DNA of 64,000 nt. It comes from Sandaracinobacteroides hominis. GTDB taxonomy: Bacteria; Pseudomonadota; Alphaproteobacteria; Sphingomonadales; Sphingomonadaceae. Position 1 is the first letter of the stretch. Every line of letters begins with the position of its first letter. Both the position numbers and the translations under genes were made by a program. Below are positions 1 through 8,203 of this stretch, in pieces. The notes under the pieces were generated by a model that worked only from the letters and a program-made list of their open reading frames with translations, searched no databases and had not been told where the DNA came from. Location of the stretch: NCBI RefSeq assembly GCF_016464365.1, contig NZ_JADCUC010000002.1, forward strand, positions 240,001-304,000, in the 5' to 3' direction.

Positions 1-131
1 CGGACGGGAGAAGCGTCCGGGATCTCTGGTTTCTGGAGCGAGTTTCGTTCTGATTGCGTCAGAACGGCCGTTTTATCCCTTTTTTTAAGCGTGGGTTTTG
101 AGTCGGGGAGGCCACCCGCTGGTAATGCGCT

Positions 132-1366
132 CTAGCCGGGCTGGGCGATGGCGCTCACGAGTGCGCGGTGCGACGGAAGGTCTGCCGCGGCGCGGTCGCC
201 GAAGGTGCGGATCCGGCGGAATATCTTCTCGGCCGCCTTGGCGCCTTGCGTTTCGATAGCTGCCGGCAGGTCCGCGTGCGTGGCGTAGCCCATGCCATAG
301 AGCACATATTGGTAGTTGAAGAAGGCGAAGCTTTCGACGTCGAGGGTGAAGTCGAAACGGCTTGGCGGCCGGTAGCGCCATTGCGCCAGCAGCTCCTGCA
401 GGCGGGGCGTAATGGAGCTGGCGGAGGTATTCTCGCGCCAGAACGGTTCCGGACGTTCGCTGAGACAATAATGCAATTTCAGGAAGTTGATGATCGCTTC
501 ATAGCGGGCGGTCATCAGATCGTTGAAGCGCTTTGCCGGGGCGTCGACGGGGCCGATTTGCGGGAACAGCTCGGCGAGCATGGCGACTGCAGCCTCGATG
601 AGGACCAGGCCGGTTGATTCCAGCGGCTCCAGGAAGCCGCCGGAAAGGCCTATGGCGACGCAATTCCTGACCCAGGGTTCGGGGCGGTAGCCCGGTTCGA
701 ATGGGAGCAGGCGTGGCTCGATGTCGGCGCGGCCGGTATAGGCCGTGAGGATGGCGAGGGCTTCGTCGTCGCGCATGTGATCGCTGGAGAAAACGGTGCC
801 GATGCCGCGGGCGCCGGCGAGGCCGATGTCCCACGTCCACCCGGCCGCGTGGGCCGCTGCGACGGTCACGCTCTTGATGGGGGTTTCGGGGGTCTGAGCG
901 GGCCGGCGAAGTCGCCTTCGCCCGGGCCCTTTGGGCCCAGCTGTGCCTGCACGACGCGCGACTGGATGGTTACCGCCTCCGCAAAGGGGAGGCGGGTGCG
1001 CGGGTCCTGCTGCAGCCAGTAGGGCACGAGGCTGAGGCCTTCGGCATAAAAGGGCGGTTCGAACGGGTGGATATAGCTGTGGCGTTTTCCGGTGCCGGGT
1101 GCGCGCAGCCAATCGTCGAAGCGGATGCCCTGCTTGAAGGTGGCGGCGGTGCTGCGGATGAAATGCGTTTCGTCGATGCCGAGGAATTGCAGGGTTGAGC
1201 GCATCGTCGGGAAGGCGCCTTCGCCTACGCCGATGGTGCCGATTTCGGGGGATTCGAGCAGGGTGATGCGGGGGCCGCCGGCTTCGCGCGGACCCAGCGC
1301 GCGGGCAAGAAAGGCGGCGGCCAGCCAGCCAGCGGTGCCGCCGCCGATGATCATTATCGACCGCAT
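132..1366 (-). pseudogene. flavin-dependent tryptophan halogenase, broken
   Basis: These are remains of a PrnA/RebH-type FADH2-dependent tryptophan halogenase, an enzyme that chlorinates tryptophan or tryptophan-containing compounds. The N-terminal piece, starting at the ATG at 1366, carries the GGGTAGW FAD-binding motif, the family GxGEG region and the active-site lysine in ATFKQG. It runs well to GDFAGPLR near position 893 and then loses frame. The C-terminal piece, read in another frame from about 890 to the stop at 132, resumes at SVTVAAAHAAGW and carries the WxWxI signature (GWTWDIG). Family members run about 500 residues; the two pieces give about 410. About 80-90 residues between the two motifs are therefore missing and the junction is out of frame. 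No intact product is expected. The FAD, lysine and WxWxI signatures make the family assignment safe. A sequencing error alone would not explain an internal loss of this size. Confidence 0.85.
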
Positions 1367-1368
1367 GC

Positions 1369-1800
1369 TCAAACTCTCACGAACAGATTCTTGAACCACT
1401 GCGGTCCGGCGCGGCTTGCCTGCCGCCAGTCGCCGTCTTCCTCCTCCGGCGCATAGCCCCAGGGATTGAACAGGCGGACCCGGCCTGCCTTGAAAGCGGC
1501 CGTGTTGCGGGTGACGAGGGTGAGGCCATGTTCGAGCGCGGTTGCTGCCATCAGCCCGTCGTTCTGGTCCGTGTAGGGCAGCGTCGCGCGGCGGCGGACG
1601 GTTGCGACATCAACGGGCAGGAGGCGGCCTTCGAAGGCGGGTACTACCTGCGTGGAAACCCGTTCGGCGAGGTCGGCGCCACCCTTACGGTCCTTGCGGC
1701 CGGTGTCGGCGGCGCCGGATTGCAGTTCGAGCAGGGAGAGGACCGAGAGGAAGAGATTGTGGCGGGGGATGCCGGAGGCCCAGGTGACGAGGCCGCGTTT
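1369..1800 (-). pseudogene. PIN-domain (VapC-type) ribonuclease toxin remnant
   Basis: One minus-strand frame reads as the middle and end of a PIN-domain nuclease: GLVTWASGIPRHNLFLSVL, LLELQ, then TDQNDGLMAATALEHGLTL, TRNTAAF and RLFNPWG. This matches the usual order, with the acidic Glu and DxxxAATA segments and the C-terminal TRN-x-x-x-F block. The frame opens directly after an in-frame TGA at 1801-1803 and has no start codon ahead of the conserved part. The first strand with the catalytic DTN motif is absent. A neighbouring frame just upstream reads PMKTRP, which looks like the lost N-terminal side, so a small frameshift plus truncation is likely. It ends two bases before the halogenase start. 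No antitoxin gene is visible upstream. Confidence 0.7.
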
Positions 1801-1998
1801 TCATGGGCATCTGCCTGCCTTTTCGGCGGTAGCTGGCCGCCTTCCTTTGTAGGCACAAACCTATGTTGTGGCGCGTTGAACACAAGTTTGTCGAGGGCTG
1901 GGACAATCGGCAGCCTGCGTGGAAAATCTGCTTGCGCGCAGCGGAATCCGGCGGCCAATCCTTGCCATCGAGATGCCGAAGCGGCGCGGGGAGGATGA

Positions 1999-3401
1999 AT
2001 GGACGAGTTGCTGGGCAGTCTGGAACACATGTTCTCGACGATGATGGGCGCCAATGGCCCGCCCGTTGCGGCTGCTGCGGCGAGCTATACGCCCACCGAC
2101 TACAGCATCCATTTCTTCCTGCAGCTGGCGATCATCATCTTCACATGCCGGGTTGTGGGCTGGCTGGGGCAAAAGCTTCTGGCGCAGCCGCAGGTGGTTG
2201 GCGAGATGATCGCCGGGGTTATTCTGGGGCCGTCGCTGTTCGGGATGTTCTGGCCGGAACTGCAGGCGGCGATCTTCCCCAAGGAGACCAGGAACATTCT
2301 CTATGTGGGGTCGCAGCTGGGTGTCTCGCTCTATATGTTCCTTGTCGGTCTGACGCTGCAGACCGATCATTTCCGGTCGAAGGCGAAGAGCGCGGCTGCG
2401 GTTTCGGCGGCGGGTGTGATCACGCCGTTCCTGATCGCCATGTTGATCACGCCCTGGCTGCTGCAGGTGGATGGGCTGTTTGCGCCCGACATCACCCAGG
2501 CTGGGGCAACCTTGTTCATGGGCGCCTGCATTGCGCTGACGGCCTTTCCCATGCTGGCGCGGATCATCAACGAGCGGGGGCTGGCGAACAGTCCGCTGGG
2601 CACCTTGTCGCTGACGGCGGGTGCCTTTGACGATGCCGTTTCCTGGTGCGTGCTGGCGGTTGTGCTGGCGACCTTTGGCGGCACGGCCGGATTGGCGGTG
2701 GTCGCGATCGGCGGCGGCCTTCTGTATGCGCTGTTCCTGATGCTGTTCGGTCGCCGGTTGCTGGCGCCGCTGGGGCGGGCAGTGGAAAAGCGCGGCGAGA
2801 TGAGCATGACCATCCTGGCGGTGACGCTGGGGCTGTTCTGCCTGTCGGCCTTCTTCATGGACGTGATCGGCATCCACGGCATCTTCGGTGGCTTTGTCCT
2901 GGCGTGTTCATGCCGCGCGGGCTGTTTGCGCAGGAGTTGAAGAAGAAGGTGGAGCCGCTTGCGGTGGTGATGCTGCTGCCGATGTTCTTCACCTATTCGG
3001 GTCTCAACACGCGGATGGACATGGTGAGTTCGTGGACGCTGCTGCTGATTGCGCTGGGCATCCTGATTGCCTCGATCGCGGCGAAGTTTGGCGCCTGCTA
3101 TCTGGCGGCGCGGATTTCGGGGGAGGATAATCGCACGGCGCTGGGGATCGGGGCGCTGATGAATTCGCGCGGGCTGATGGAGCTGATCATCATCAACATC
3201 GGCCTGCAGAAGGGCATTATCGGGCCGGCGCTGTTTTCGATGCTGGTGCTGATGGCGATCGTGACGACGATGATGGCGGGGCCGCTGTTCGAGGCGGTCT
3301 ATGGCCGGAAGGCGCGGGAGAGCGGAGAGCTGGGGGCGCTGCGGGCGGGTGAAGAGGACACGGATCTGGAGCCTTCTCCGACGATTTCGGGGCGTGTCTG
3401 A
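1999..3401 (+). pseudogene. CPA2-family cation:proton antiporter, frameshifted
   Basis: This is a Na+(K+)/H+ exchanger of the CPA2/KefB type, an inner-membrane protein with about 12 hydrophobic segments, which exchanges monovalent cations for protons. The ATG at 1999 sits just after a strong GGGGAGGA ribosome site. The frame holds to GIFGGFVLA near 2901, then shifts; the next frame continues with VFMPRGLFAQELKKK and runs to the stop at 3399-3401. Restoring one G in the short G run at about 2901-2902 (GTCCTGGCGTG to GTCCTGGGCGTG) rebuilds the normal GGFVLGVFMPRG segment and gives a protein of about 467 residues. No KefB-type RCK domain is present. The rest looks undamaged, so this is either a very recent mutation or a homopolymer sequencing error. 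It is recorded as broken on the bases given. Confidence 0.75.
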
Positions 3402-3412
3402 CGGGATTGGAA

Positions 3413-3458
3413 TTCGACTGTAATTTCATTCTTGCGGCTATTAGATTTCGAGTGTAAT
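3413..3458 (+). promoter_or_regulatory. direct repeat upstream of the tautomerase operon
   Basis: Two 12-base copies, TTCGACTGTAAT (3413-3424) and TTCGAGTGTAAT (3447-3458), differ at one base and start 34 bases apart. They lie 30-75 bases upstream of the tautomerase start in an unusually AT-rich patch. The operon they precede ends with a TetR-family gene, so a TetR operator is a reasonable guess, but TetR sites are usually inverted rather than direct repeats. Function is inferred only. Confidence 0.35.
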
Positions 3459-3487
3459 GCAATCTGGCTTTCGCAAGGAGAAGCCGG

Positions 3488-3916
3488 ATGCCGTTGTGGA
3501 CTGTCTATCATTCGCCGGGCGTGTTTTCGGATGCCGACAAGGCGGCGCTGGCGGAGGCGATCACCGATATCTATGGCCGGGTGATGCCGCGCTTTTATGT
3601 CGGCATCGTCTATCGGGAGGTTGCGCCGCAGGATATGTATATCGGTGGCAAGCCGGCGGGTCGCTTCGTGCGCTTCGTGATGGAGCATATCGCCCGCGAG
3701 TTTCCGAACCTGGAGGCGAGCCGGCGGTTCATCGACCGGGTGAACCAGGTGATCGCGCCCTATGTCGCCGAGCGCGGCTGCGACTGGGAGCTGCATATCG
3801 ACGAGACGCCGTTCGACCTGTGGTCGATCAATGGCCATTACCCGCCGCGCGGCGGCACGCCCGACGAAGCGCGCTGGATCAGCGAAAACCGGGCTTCCGC
3901 CCGCACCCACGGTTGA
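3488..3916 (+). CDS. tautomerase-superfamily protein
   Basis: A 142-residue protein of the 4-oxalocrotonate tautomerase/cis-CaaD superfamily. The initiator Met is followed by Pro (MPLWTVYHSPG); in this family that proline, exposed after Met removal, is the catalytic base. Length fits the fused two-beta-alpha-beta type rather than the 60-residue 4-OT subunit. Conserved-looking stretches are FYVGIVYRE, RFVRFVMEHIA and the C-terminal WSINGHYPPRGGTPDE. The start is set by an AAGGAG site 6 bases upstream. It is the first gene of a tight operon with an SDR (11-base gap) and a TetR regulator, which suggests a small inducible catabolic or detoxifying unit. The substrate cannot be read from the sequence. 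Confidence 0.7.
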   Translation: MPLWTVYHSPGVFSDADKAALAEAITDIYGRVMPRFYVGIVYREVAPQDMYIGGKPAGRFVRFVMEHIAREFPNLEASRRFIDRVNQVIAPYVAERGCDWELHIDETPFDLWSINGHYPPRGGTPDEARWISENRASARTHG

Positions 3917-3927
3917 GGAGAAGCGAG

Positions 3928-4707
3928 ATGGGAGTCAGCGTCATAACAGGCGCCTCATCCGGCATCGGCGCGGCCTTTGCGGAGCGGCTGGCGGCGGCGG
4001 GCGACGACCTGCTGCTGGTGGCGCGACGGGCCGACCGGCTGGAGGAGCTGGCCGGCAAGCTGAAGGCGGCGCACGGCGTGCAGGTCGAGACGATGGTCGC
4101 CGATCTGGAGGACGCGGGTGATCTGGCGCGGCTGGAGGCTCGGCTGGAGGCCGGGGGTTTTGCGACGCTGATCAACAATGCCGGCGCTGGCGGGCTGGGG
4201 CCGACGGCGACGGCCGGGGCGGATGCGCAGGAGAAGCTGATCCGGCTGAACATCGTGGCGCTGACGCGGCTGTCGCTGGCGGCGCTGACGGGGTTTCGCA
4301 AAAGCGGGGCCGGGACGCTGGTGAATATCGGCTCTGTCATGGCCTTTGCGCCTTCGGCTGGCGGGGCGGCCTATGCCGGCTCCAAGGCCTATGTGCTGAA
4401 CTTCACCCGATCCCTGCAGATGGAATATGCCGACAGCGCGATCCGTATCCAGCTGGTGATGCCGGGGCCGATCCGCACGGAGTTCTTCTCGTCGCAGGGG
4501 ATGTCGGATTCGGTGTTTCCGGACAGCGCCTTCATCACGGCGGACCAGCTTGCCGGCGCTGCGCTGGCGGGGCTTGCGGCCGGCGAGAAAGTGACGACGC
4601 CGACGCTGGTTTCGCCGGAAATCTGGGACGAAATGGAAAAGCTGCGCGGGCGCTTCCTGGGCGATGTCGTGGGTGGCAAGGTCGCGGAGCGCTATACGGG
4701 AGGCTGA
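3928..4707 (+). CDS. short-chain dehydrogenase/reductase
   Basis: A 259-residue classical SDR oxidoreductase, expected to be cytosolic and NADP(H)- or NAD(H)-dependent. It shows TGASSGIGAAFAERL as the cofactor-binding glycine motif at residues 7-21, NNAG near 83-86, the catalytic Ser in NIGSVMA, and the YxxxK pair in AYAGSKAYV. The PGPIRTEF segment after the active site is typical. A reading frame runs open upstream through the tautomerase gene, but that part is a shadow; the ATG at 3928 has a GAGGAGAAGCG ribosome site. It sits between the tautomerase and a TetR gene whose GTG start follows its stop by one base. Substrate unknown. Confidence 0.85.
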   Translation: MGVSVITGASSGIGAAFAERLAAAGDDLLLVARRADRLEELAGKLKAAHGVQVETMVADLEDAGDLARLEARLEAGGFATLINNAGAGGLGPTATAGADAQEKLIRLNIVALTRLSLAALTGFRKSGAGTLVNIGSVMAFAPSAGGAAYAGSKAYVLNFTRSLQMEYADSAIRIQLVMPGPIRTEFFSSQGMSDSVFPDSAFITADQLAGAALAGLAAGEKVTTPTLVSPEIWDEMEKLRGRFLGDVVGGKVAERYTGG

Positions 4708-4708
4708 G

Positions 4709-5326
4709 GTGGCGCGGTACAAGGACGAGCACAAGGCGGAGGCGCGGGCCGGGATCGTGCAGCGGGCGGCCGAGCGGTTCCGGCAGGACGGCATTGCCGC
4801 CGTCGGCGTGCGGCCGCTGATGGCGGATGCCGGGCTGACGCACGGCGCCTTTTACGCGCATTTCGGATCGCGCGGCGAACTGGTGGCGGAGGCGGCGGAA
4901 TATGCCGCGAACAGCACGATTGCCTATCTGAAGGCCGCCGTTGCCAGCGCTGCGCCGGGGCACGAGATGGACGCGCTGGTGAAGAATTACCTGCGGCCGC
5001 GGCACCGGGAGATGATGGCGCTGGGCTGTGCCGCCTCGGCGCTGGCGCCGGAGATTGCGCGCGAGGACGACGCGACGCGCACGCGTTTTGCCAACAGGAA
5101 CCGGGAGATCGTGCAGCTGGTGGCCGATTGCCTGCCGCCCGGCGGCGATGCGACCGAGCGGCTGGCGCGCGGCTATGCGATCTTTGCCGGGATGATGGGG
5201 ACGCTGCAGCTGATGCGCGTCGCCACCGATCCCGCCGAAGTGGCGATGCTGCTGGCGGCGGGGCGGGAAGCGGCGCTGGCGCTGGCCGCCCGTCCGTTCA
5301 GCCCGCCGGCTGCACCTGCCGGATGA
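4709..5326 (+). CDS. TetR/AcrR-family transcriptional regulator
   Basis: A 205-residue regulator. The N-terminal helix-turn-helix domain is clear: FRQDGIAAVGVRPLMADAGL followed by THGAFYAHFGSRGEL. The C-terminal half is a TetR ligand-binding helical domain with a conserved-looking MALGCAASALAPE block. I prefer the GTG at 4709 (VARYKDEHK), one base after the SDR stop and preceded by GGGAGG; longer versions would sit inside the SDR gene. It probably controls its own operon. Its last 29 bases overlap the end of the convergent S10 peptidase gene. Confidence 0.85.
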   Translation: MARYKDEHKAEARAGIVQRAAERFRQDGIAAVGVRPLMADAGLTHGAFYAHFGSRGELVAEAAEYAANSTIAYLKAAVASAAPGHEMDALVKNYLRPRHREMMALGCAASALAPEIAREDDATRTRFANRNREIVQLVADCLPPGGDATERLARGYAIFAGMMGTLQLMRVATDPAEVAMLLAAGREAALALAARPFSPPAAPAG

Positions 5327-6821
5327 GCGTGCGGAGATCCGTGGAGAGCGACTTCAGGCTCTGCTCGTCCTCGAAGACGGAGTGGCCGGCGGGATAGCCC
5401 TTGATGACGACGCGGCTGGGCGGGATTTGCGCTTGTTCGAGGGCGAACTGGCCGCCTTGCAGCGGGGTGGTGATGTCGTAATAGCCACCACCCAGGAACA
5501 GCTTCATGTTCGGCTGGGCCTCCAGCGCCCGGGCGATGTAGGGGCCGAAATCCATCAGCCGGTAGCTGCCGCCATAGTCCTTGTCCCAGTTCCACTTGAA
5601 ATTGATGCCGAGGTTGAGGCTGCGATAGGGGCTGGGGACCGTGTAGCCGAGCTGGTCGCTGAGGTAGCGCTCGACCATGGCCGGGCCGTCGGCGCCGAGC
5701 GTCATCGACGGGTCGTCGAACGGCGGGCGCATGTTGGACTCGGCGATGGCGCGGGTGGCGCGGCCGTCGAGCTGGCCGGTGCGCAGGCCCTTGCTCGCCA
5801 GCAGCGAGAGCATGAACGGGTAATTGTCTATGCGGAGGTTTGCCTTTTCGATCTGCTCGGCGGGCAGGCCGATCAGCTCGGACATGCGCCGGGCGATGCG
5901 GGTCTTTTCGGCGGCGGGCAGGCGCGGGCCTTTGGCGAGCGCGGTGATGTAGTCGGTTTCGGCGAACTGGCGGGCTTCGGCGAAAAGCTGCTCCACCGTG
6001 CGGCCGTTGCGGGGGATGGCATTGTGATACCAGGCGACTGCGGCGAGGGTGGGGAGCTTGTTGGCGGCCTCCAGGATGTCGCCGTCGTTGCCGCCGAGGG
6101 CAGGGGCCAGCAGCACGACCGCCTGCGGCAGCGGCTTCTTCGCCTTCATCGCTTCGGCCAGCATGGCGCCGGCGCGGGCGGTGCCATAGCTTTCGCCGAT
6201 GAGGATGGTGGGGGAACCGGTGCGGCCGTTGGCCTGCTTCCAGCCATCGATCATCGCCCAGACGGCGCGGGCGTCGCCGCCGACGCCGAAGAAGGGGGTG
6301 GCGTCCGCGCCCTTCACCGGCATCGAGGCGCCGGTTCCCGGCGGATCGATGAAGACGAGATCGGCGACATCGAGCAGGCTGTGCGGGTTCTGCTCCATGC
6401 GGGCGGAGTCGCCGCCGGCAGCTTTGCCGCCGACGATGCGGTAGGGGCCGAAGGCGTGCATGTGCAGCGGCGAGGACGAGGCGCCGGGGCCGCCGTTGAA
6501 GATGAAGGCGACCGGGCGTTTCGTGGGATCGCCGGACTTGTCGGCGACATAGGCGTAGCTGACGGCGACGATGGCGGGCTTGCCGTCTGCGCCGGGCAGC
6601 GGCAGTTCGGTGACGATCGCCCTGTAGGCGATTTCGCGGCCGTCGATACGGGCCTTGTGCTTGGTCACCTTGACGTTGGAGGTAGCGGTTTCGCGCGGAA
6701 CCATCGGCTCCATCGCGCGCAGGAACGCGGGCGGCATCGGCGCATCGGCCATGTCTGCCTGCGCCACCAGCGGTGCGGGAAGCGCAAGGGCGGCGGCGAG
6801 AAGCAGATGGCGCAGGTGCAT
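5298..6821 (-). CDS. secreted S10-family serine carboxypeptidase 1
   Basis: A 507-residue carboxypeptidase of family S10, alpha/beta hydrolase fold, with a Sec signal peptide (residues 1-22, MHLRHLLLAAALALPAPLVA then QA), so expected in the periplasm or outside. The oxyanion segment FNGGPGASSS is at 109-117, the nucleophile Ser211 in IGESYGTARAG, and the catalytic His in the C-terminal GYPAGHSVFED. It removes C-terminal residues from peptides. Its ATG overlaps the TGA of the upstream PLP-enzyme gene by one base, so the two are translationally coupled. It is one of three S10 paralogues in 10 kb; their divergence from each other suggests different substrate preferences rather than recent duplication. 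Confidence 0.9.
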   Translation of the reverse strand: MHLRHLLLAAALALPAPLVAQADMADAPMPPAFLRAMEPMVPRETATSNVKVTKHKARIDGREIAYRAIVTELPLPGADGKPAIVAVSYAYVADKSGDPTKRPVAFIFNGGPGASSSPLHMHAFGPYRIVGGKAAGGDSARMEQNPHSLLDVADLVFIDPPGTGASMPVKGADATPFFGVGGDARAVWAMIDGWKQANGRTGSPTILIGESYGTARAGAMLAEAMKAKKPLPQAVVLLAPALGGNDGDILEAANKLPTLAAVAWYHNAIPRNGRTVEQLFAEARQFAETDYITALAKGPRLPAAEKTRIARRMSELIGLPAEQIEKANLRIDNYPFMLSLLASKGLRTGQLDGRATRAIAESNMRPPFDDPSMTLGADGPAMVERYLSDQLGYTVPSPYRSLNLGINFKWNWDKDYGGSYRLMDFGPYIARALEAQPNMKLFLGGGYYDITTPLQGGQFALEQAQIPPSRVVIKGYPAGHSVFEDEQSLKSLSTDLRTLIRQVQPAG

Positions 6822-8065
6822 CAGATTTCCCCGGAAGGCGGAAGGGCGGCGAGCAGGCGGTCGATATCGTCCATGCTGTTGAAGACGGACGGGCTGATGC
6901 GGAAGCGGTTGGACGCGAGCATGATGCGGACGTCGGCGGCCTTCAGACGGTCGGACAGGCGCTTGCGGGCGTCCGGCAGGGCGACGGTGAGCAGGGGGGT
7001 GCGGCTGGCTTCGGGGGTGACCACGGTGTAGCCCCGGCTCAGCAGGCCGGCGCGGAGGCGATCCAGCATGGGGGTTCGGTGGGCGACGAGGCGGTCCATG
7101 CCCAGATCGTTGAGATAGGCGAGCGACCAGTCGAGGTGGATGATGCCGGCGTGCGAGCGGGTGCCGGTGGCGAAGAAGCCCTCGGCGTTGTTGCTTTGGG
7201 TGACCCGTGCCGCCTGCGTGCCGAGCGGCCTGTCGGTGTAGGGCGGCAATTGCCAGTTGATATCCTCGACGCCGTAATAGCCCCAGCGTGTGCGGCGGAG
7301 GTGGGGCAGGCGGTCGGCGCGGGCGTAGAGGAAGCCGATGCCGAAATCCCCCATCAGCCATTTGTAGCTGGCGCAGGCGGCGAAATCGACGCCGGTTGCC
7401 GCGAGATTTACGGGGACGGCGCCGGCTGCGTGGATGATGTCGGCATAGACCAACGCGCCCTTCGCATGGGCGATTTCGCAGACCTTGGCGAGGTCCTGCT
7501 CGAAGCCGTTGTAGGTGGAGACGAGCGAAAGCGAGACGAGTTTGGTCCCGGGCGTGATGGCGCGGGCATAGGCGTCGATGGGGATGCGGTTGTTGCGCGG
7601 GGTGAGCCAGACGACGTCCATGCCGAGCTTTGAAAGCCCTTCGTAGAGGCCGAACGAGCCGAAGAAGTGCAGCGTATCCGTCACGATGCGGCCGCCGGCG
7701 CGGGGGAGATCGAGGGCGTCGATGACGGCATGTTCGCCGGCGGTCGTGCTCTGGACGAAGGCGATTTCTTCCGGCGTGGCGCCGACCAGCCTGGCGAATG
7801 CGGTGCGGACGCGCGTCTCCGTTTCGTCCATGTGGTGGCCGGCCCGGGTGCCGCCGCGATCGGCGAAATAGCTGTCGATCGCCTGTCTTGCGGCGCGCGA
7901 GACCGGGTGGGTGGTGCCGGAATCGAGGAACACGCCTTCGACGCCTGGGAAGGTGGAGCGGTCCGGCAGGCGTGGGGCGGCGGCGCGGGCGGCGACGGGA
8001 AGCGCGGCCGCGCCGGCAAGGAGCGCGCGGCGGCTGACTGACAGGATGTCCTCTCCGCGGTTCAT
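6821..8065 (-). CDS. Tat-exported class V aminotransferase-family PLP enzyme
   Basis: A 414-residue fold-type-I PLP enzyme of the class V aminotransferase/isopenicillin-N-epimerase group. From the ATG at 8065 the N-terminus has a twin-arginine-like signal (SRRALLAGAAALPVAARAAA, residues 11-30), which implies export already folded with cofactor. PLP contacts are visible: Asp209 and His212 in YADIIHAAG and the Schiff-base lysine Lys235 in CASYKWLMGDFG. A start at 8107 would add 14 residues; 8065 gives a compact signal peptide. It is coupled to the S10 peptidase downstream. The known Tat-exported relative is PvdN of Pseudomonas, which modifies a peptide siderophore in the periplasm; by analogy this enzyme may act on periplasmic peptides or amino acids, but the reaction is unknown. 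Confidence 0.82.
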   Translation of the reverse strand: MNRGEDILSVSRRALLAGAAALPVAARAAAPRLPDRSTFPGVEGVFLDSGTTHPVSRAARQAIDSYFADRGGTRAGHHMDETETRVRTAFARLVGATPEEIAFVQSTTAGEHAVIDALDLPRAGGRIVTDTLHFFGSFGLYEGLSKLGMDVVWLTPRNNRIPIDAYARAITPGTKLVSLSLVSTYNGFEQDLAKVCEIAHAKGALVYADIIHAAGAVPVNLAATGVDFAACASYKWLMGDFGIGFLYARADRLPHLRRTRWGYYGVEDINWQLPPYTDRPLGTQAARVTQSNNAEGFFATGTRSHAGIIHLDWSLAYLNDLGMDRLVAHRTPMLDRLRAGLLSRGYTVVTPEASRTPLLTVALPDARKRLSDRLKAADVRIMLASNRFRISPSVFNSMDDIDRLLAALPPSGEI

Positions 8066-8203
8066 GGATGCAGCATAGCCGGGGTTTTGCGCATAATTCA
8101 GTCGCATTGTCGGCAGGGGGCGGGAACAGGTGAAATGCCCTGCTTTCGCCGTGAAGCGCAGTTGCGACTAAAAAATCTGTGCGGAGCCAGCTATCGTGAC
8201 GGG

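Noticed and set aside
1-131. Possible gene or terminator at the left edge
   Set aside because: Only a short CGGACG/CGTCCG hairpin at 1-19 is visible. There is no reading frame with coding character and too little upstream sequence to judge it as a terminator.
3457-3927. N-terminal extension of the SDR that would fuse it to the tautomerase region
   Set aside because: The upstream part is an out-of-frame reading of the tautomerase gene, which has its own ribosome site, its Met-Pro start and a conserved sequence.
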